DNA of 64,000 nucleotides from Myxococcales bacterium (GTDB lineage: Bacteria; Myxococcota_A; Polyangia; Palsa-1104), in contig PNAM01000029.1 in the NCBI GenBank assembly GCA_003170275.1, forward strand, positions 1 through 64,000, read 5' to 3'. Each line of letters opens with the position of its first letter. Positions within the stretch are counted from its first letter, which is position 1. The position numbers were made by a program, and so were the translations under genes. The notes under the pieces were generated by a model, which saw nothing but the letters and a program-made list of their open reading frames with translations, was not told the origin of the DNA and searched no databases. Of this stretch, positions 61,835 to 64,000 are shown piece by piece.

Positions 61835-63691
61835 GTGAGGAGTCTCGCGATCATAGGCGTGCTGGGGCTCGGGCTGACCGCCCGCGCGCAGACGCCCGAT
61901 CCCAACAATCAATACCACTCGACGGTGCACGCGCGCGCGCAGCGCGACGACGGCGCGGGATCGATCGTGATCAGCGCGCGCGATCTGCAAAAGCGCGGCG
62001 TGACCAACCTGGCCGAGGCGCTCGACCTCATCCCGGAGGTGCAGGTGCGCCAGGGCGGGATGGGCATCCGGCTCGATCTGCGCGGCGCCAAGCAGCGCTC
62101 GATCCTGCTTTTGATCGACGGCATTCCCGTCGACGAACCGTACTTCGGCGCGTTCGACGTGAGCGCCATTCCGATCACCGACATCGTCGAGATCCGCGTG
62201 CAGCTCTCGCCCGCGTCCCCGCTCGAAGGCCCGGGCGGCGACGGCGGGATCGTCGAGGTGACCACGCTCAAGGCCACTGGCGGCCGGCGCATCTACGGGC
62301 GTGTGGCGGGCGGCTCGACGCCCGACGGCGAAGGCGCGGTCACCGGCCGCACGCCGATCGGCGAGAACGCCGGGGTGCGCGCATCGGCCGGCGCGCGCTA
62401 CGCCGATCCCGGCTATCCGGTGCTCGCGCCCGACAAGTCCAACACCACCTTCTTCGACCGCCAGTCGCAGGAGTACGCCAGTCTACGCTTCGAGCGCGGC
62501 ACGCCGGGCGGGCGCTTCACCGCCGACGCGTGGTACGGGCATCGCTCGTTCTTCATCCCGCCCACCGACTTCGACGGCGCGAGCATCCAGGCGGTCACCG
62601 GCGAGGACGCCGCGCGCGCGGTGCTCGGCGGCGAGATCCTGCGCGGCCCGCTGCGCATCGCGCTCGGCGCGTACGGCGAGCTGCTCGCGCGCACCACCGA
62701 CTTCTACAGCGACTACACGCTGCAGACCAAGACCTCGCACCAGGACCTGCTCACCGGACGCGTCGGCGGCGCGGCGCACCTCGATCGCACCTTTTCGCAC
62801 CGGGAGCTCACCGGCACCGTCTCGGCGCGCCTCTCGGTCGACGGCGAAGGCGCGACGGTGACGCAAACCATGACCAAGGGCGCGTGGGGATTCTCGACCT
62901 ACCTCGAAGCGGCGGCCGGCGTGCGGCTGCGCTGGCGCTGGCTGCGGCTCGAGGCGGCGGGCGGCGCGCTGTTGCCGCTCGATCACATCGCCGGCACCTG
63001 GCCCGAGGCGAAGGTGGCGGTCGGCTTTCAGCCCAACCAGTGGGTGATGTTGCAGCTGATCGGCGCGCGCAAGGGCCGGCTGCCGAGCCTGCGCGAGCTG
63101 TACGATCCGATCCAGGGCAACGCGCTGCTCAATCCCGAGCTCACCTGGCACGGCGAGCTCCAGCTCACCATCAAGCCGCATCCGTTGGTCGCCACGCGGC
63201 TCTCCGGGTACCTCCGGCGCATCGACGGGGCGATCCGGCTCGATCCGTTCGGCGGCACCAGCACCGACCGGCGCAACGTGAACCTCGACACCATCGAGGT
63301 GCGCGGCCTCGAGACCGGCTTCGACGTCGCGCGCGAGCGGATCATCGGCGGCGGCTTCACCTACATCTTCGAAGACGCCAATTCGCCGACGCTCGGCTTC
63401 ACCGCCATCCCCAACTTCCCGCGCCACCGCGTCGACGCCTATCTCGCGTCGAGCTGGAAGCGCAAGCTCGGCGGCCTGGTGCGCTTTCGCTGGGTCTCGG
63501 AGAACTTCGTGCAAGGCACGCTGTTGCCGCGCTACCAGACGCTCGACGCCTCGTTCTGGGCGCAGCTCTCGAAGAACCTGCGCGGCACGCTGCGCGTCGA
63601 CAACTTGACCAATGAGCAGCACGAGCAGCTCCCCGGGCTGCGCACGCTCGGCACCACCGCCACCGCCAGCATCGAAGGCGTGTGGGAATGA
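61835..63691 (+). CDS. TonB-dependent outer-membrane receptor
   Basis: 618 residues from GTG 61835 with signal peptide MRSLAIIGVLGLGLTARA. The plug domain is seen in SIVISARDLQKRGVTNLAEALDLIPEVQVRQGGMGIRLDLRGAKQR and ILLLIDGIPVDEPYFG; the barrel ends in LGTTATASIEGVWE, with typical strands such as NLDTIEVRGLETGFDVA. A canonical TonB box was not clear. The substrate is unknown, but the gene overlaps (ATGA) a periplasmic-binding-protein-like gene, suggesting import of a small scarce nutrient such as a metal complex or vitamin. Confidence 0.88.
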   Translation: MRSLAIIGVLGLGLTARAQTPDPNNQYHSTVHARAQRDDGAGSIVISARDLQKRGVTNLAEALDLIPEVQVRQGGMGIRLDLRGAKQRSILLLIDGIPVDEPYFGAFDVSAIPITDIVEIRVQLSPASPLEGPGGDGGIVEVTTLKATGGRRIYGRVAGGSTPDGEGAVTGRTPIGENAGVRASAGARYADPGYPVLAPDKSNTTFFDRQSQEYASLRFERGTPGGRFTADAWYGHRSFFIPPTDFDGASIQAVTGEDAARAVLGGEILRGPLRIALGAYGELLARTTDFYSDYTLQTKTSHQDLLTGRVGGAAHLDRTFSHRELTGTVSARLSVDGEGATVTQTMTKGAWGFSTYLEAAAGVRLRWRWLRLEAAGGALLPLDHIAGTWPEAKVAVGFQPNQWVMLQLIGARKGRLPSLRELYDPIQGNALLNPELTWHGELQLTIKPHPLVATRLSGYLRRIDGAIRLDPFGGTSTDRRNVNLDTIEVRGLETGFDVARERIIGGGFTYIFEDANSPTLGFTAIPNFPRHRVDAYLASSWKRKLGGLVRFRWVSENFVQGTLLPRYQTLDASFWAQLSKNLRGTLRVDNLTNEQHEQLPGLRTLGTTATASIEGVWE

Positions 63692-64000
63692 TCGGGCTCC
63701 TCCTGATCGCGTTGCCGCTGCACGTGATCCTTCCCGAGGCGAAGAACCTGCAGAACCTGAGCTACTGGGTGGCGGTCGGCGCGGGCCATTTTCACGACGA
63801 GGGCATCGACGTGATCGTCGATGTGGCGGAGACGCCCGGCGAGGTCGGCAAGCTGCTCGCGCGCGACGACGCGCAGGTGGCGGTGCTGCCGCCGCCGATC
63901 TATATCGATCTGATCAGCGAGCGGAAACCGTGGCGGCTGGTGGCCAACCTGCTCAAGAACGATCCGATCAACGTGATCGTGCGGCGCGCGACGGTGGAGG
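63688..64000 (+). CDS. Periplasmic substrate-binding protein-like (NMT1/SsuA-type), 3'-truncated
   Basis: The first 104 residues are visible and the gene runs off the right edge. It has a short hydrophobic N-terminus (MIGLLLIALPLHVIL) and the start of a periplasmic-binding-protein-II fold: NLSYWVAVGAGHFHDEGIDVIV and VAVLPPPIYIDLISERKPWRLVANLL, like NitT/TauT/THI5-type ABC binding proteins. The ATG overlaps the receptor stop. It is probably the soluble step after the TonB receptor; permease and ATPase genes may follow outside the window. Confidence 0.7.
   Translation, partial: MIGLLLIALPLHVILPEAKNLQNLSYWVAVGAGHFHDEGIDVIVDVAETPGEVGKLLARDDAQVAVLPPPIYIDLISERKPWRLVANLLKNDPINVIVRRATVE

Overview
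The window is very GC-rich, densely coded DNA. The gene content suggests a myxobacterium-like member of the Myxococcota: FHA/sigma54-type regulators, large Ser/Thr kinases fused to ATPase/TPR modules, many secreted lipoproteins with Asp/Leu/Ala-rich linkers, a MopE-type Cys-rich lipoprotein, DUF2330 proteins and a carotenoid cluster. This assignment is inferred from gene content; there is no rRNA or other marker in the window. Most genes sit in short operons with 4-bp start/stop overlaps. Many first genes have a TANNNT-like -10 box only 7-8 bases before the start codon, suggesting widespread leaderless mRNAs.

Region by region. 1-9741: a truncated TPR protein, a secreted Cys-rich protein with a membrane-anchored neighbour, several lipoproteins, an FHA/AAA+ regulator and a membrane-embedded Ser/Thr kinase. 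8484-9090 and 9742-10744 are poor in genes. They hold a possible transposase remnant, a tRNA-3'-end-like sequence and one strong intrinsic terminator, so this looks like a mobile-element scar. 10745-12885 is a three-gene MNIO (DUF692) cassette: a lipoprotein with two CYxxPC repeats, the MNIO enzyme and a partner protein. It is the best candidate in the window for an undescribed modification (RiPP-like) system. 12988-28319: a CNB-DUF1003 membrane protein, a propeller lipoprotein/GT87/Kelch group, a VIT transporter, cytochrome c, a LamG lipoprotein, a giant kinase-ATPase-TPR protein, a DUF885 peptidase, a PEBP protein, glucose-6-phosphate isomerase and a response regulator.

28349-37135: MltA lytic transglycosylase, two tandem DUF2330 paralogues, a duplicated-domain lipoprotein and an Lhr-type helicase. 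37285-42180: carotenoid genes, with crtE facing a coupled crtI-crtB-cruA-like operon; together they could convert FPP/IPP through phytoene and lycopene to a cyclised carotene. 42196-54058: a rhomboid-like membrane protein, a propeller lipoprotein with one haem motif, a second FHA/AAA+ regulator, a thioesterase-like protein coupled to a Tat-exported flavin/Rieske fusion, arginine decarboxylase, a GAF protein, a MopE-like lipoprotein, an MBL hydrolase and an unknown protein.

54048-60216 is a tight four-gene operon: DUF2760, Hsp70, long Hsp70 with a C-terminal extension, and a PLP-dependent dehydratase. 60328-64000: a beta-barrel protein, a convergent pair of related Cys-rich lipoproteins, and a TonB-dependent receptor coupled to a periplasmic-binding-protein-like gene that runs off the right edge.
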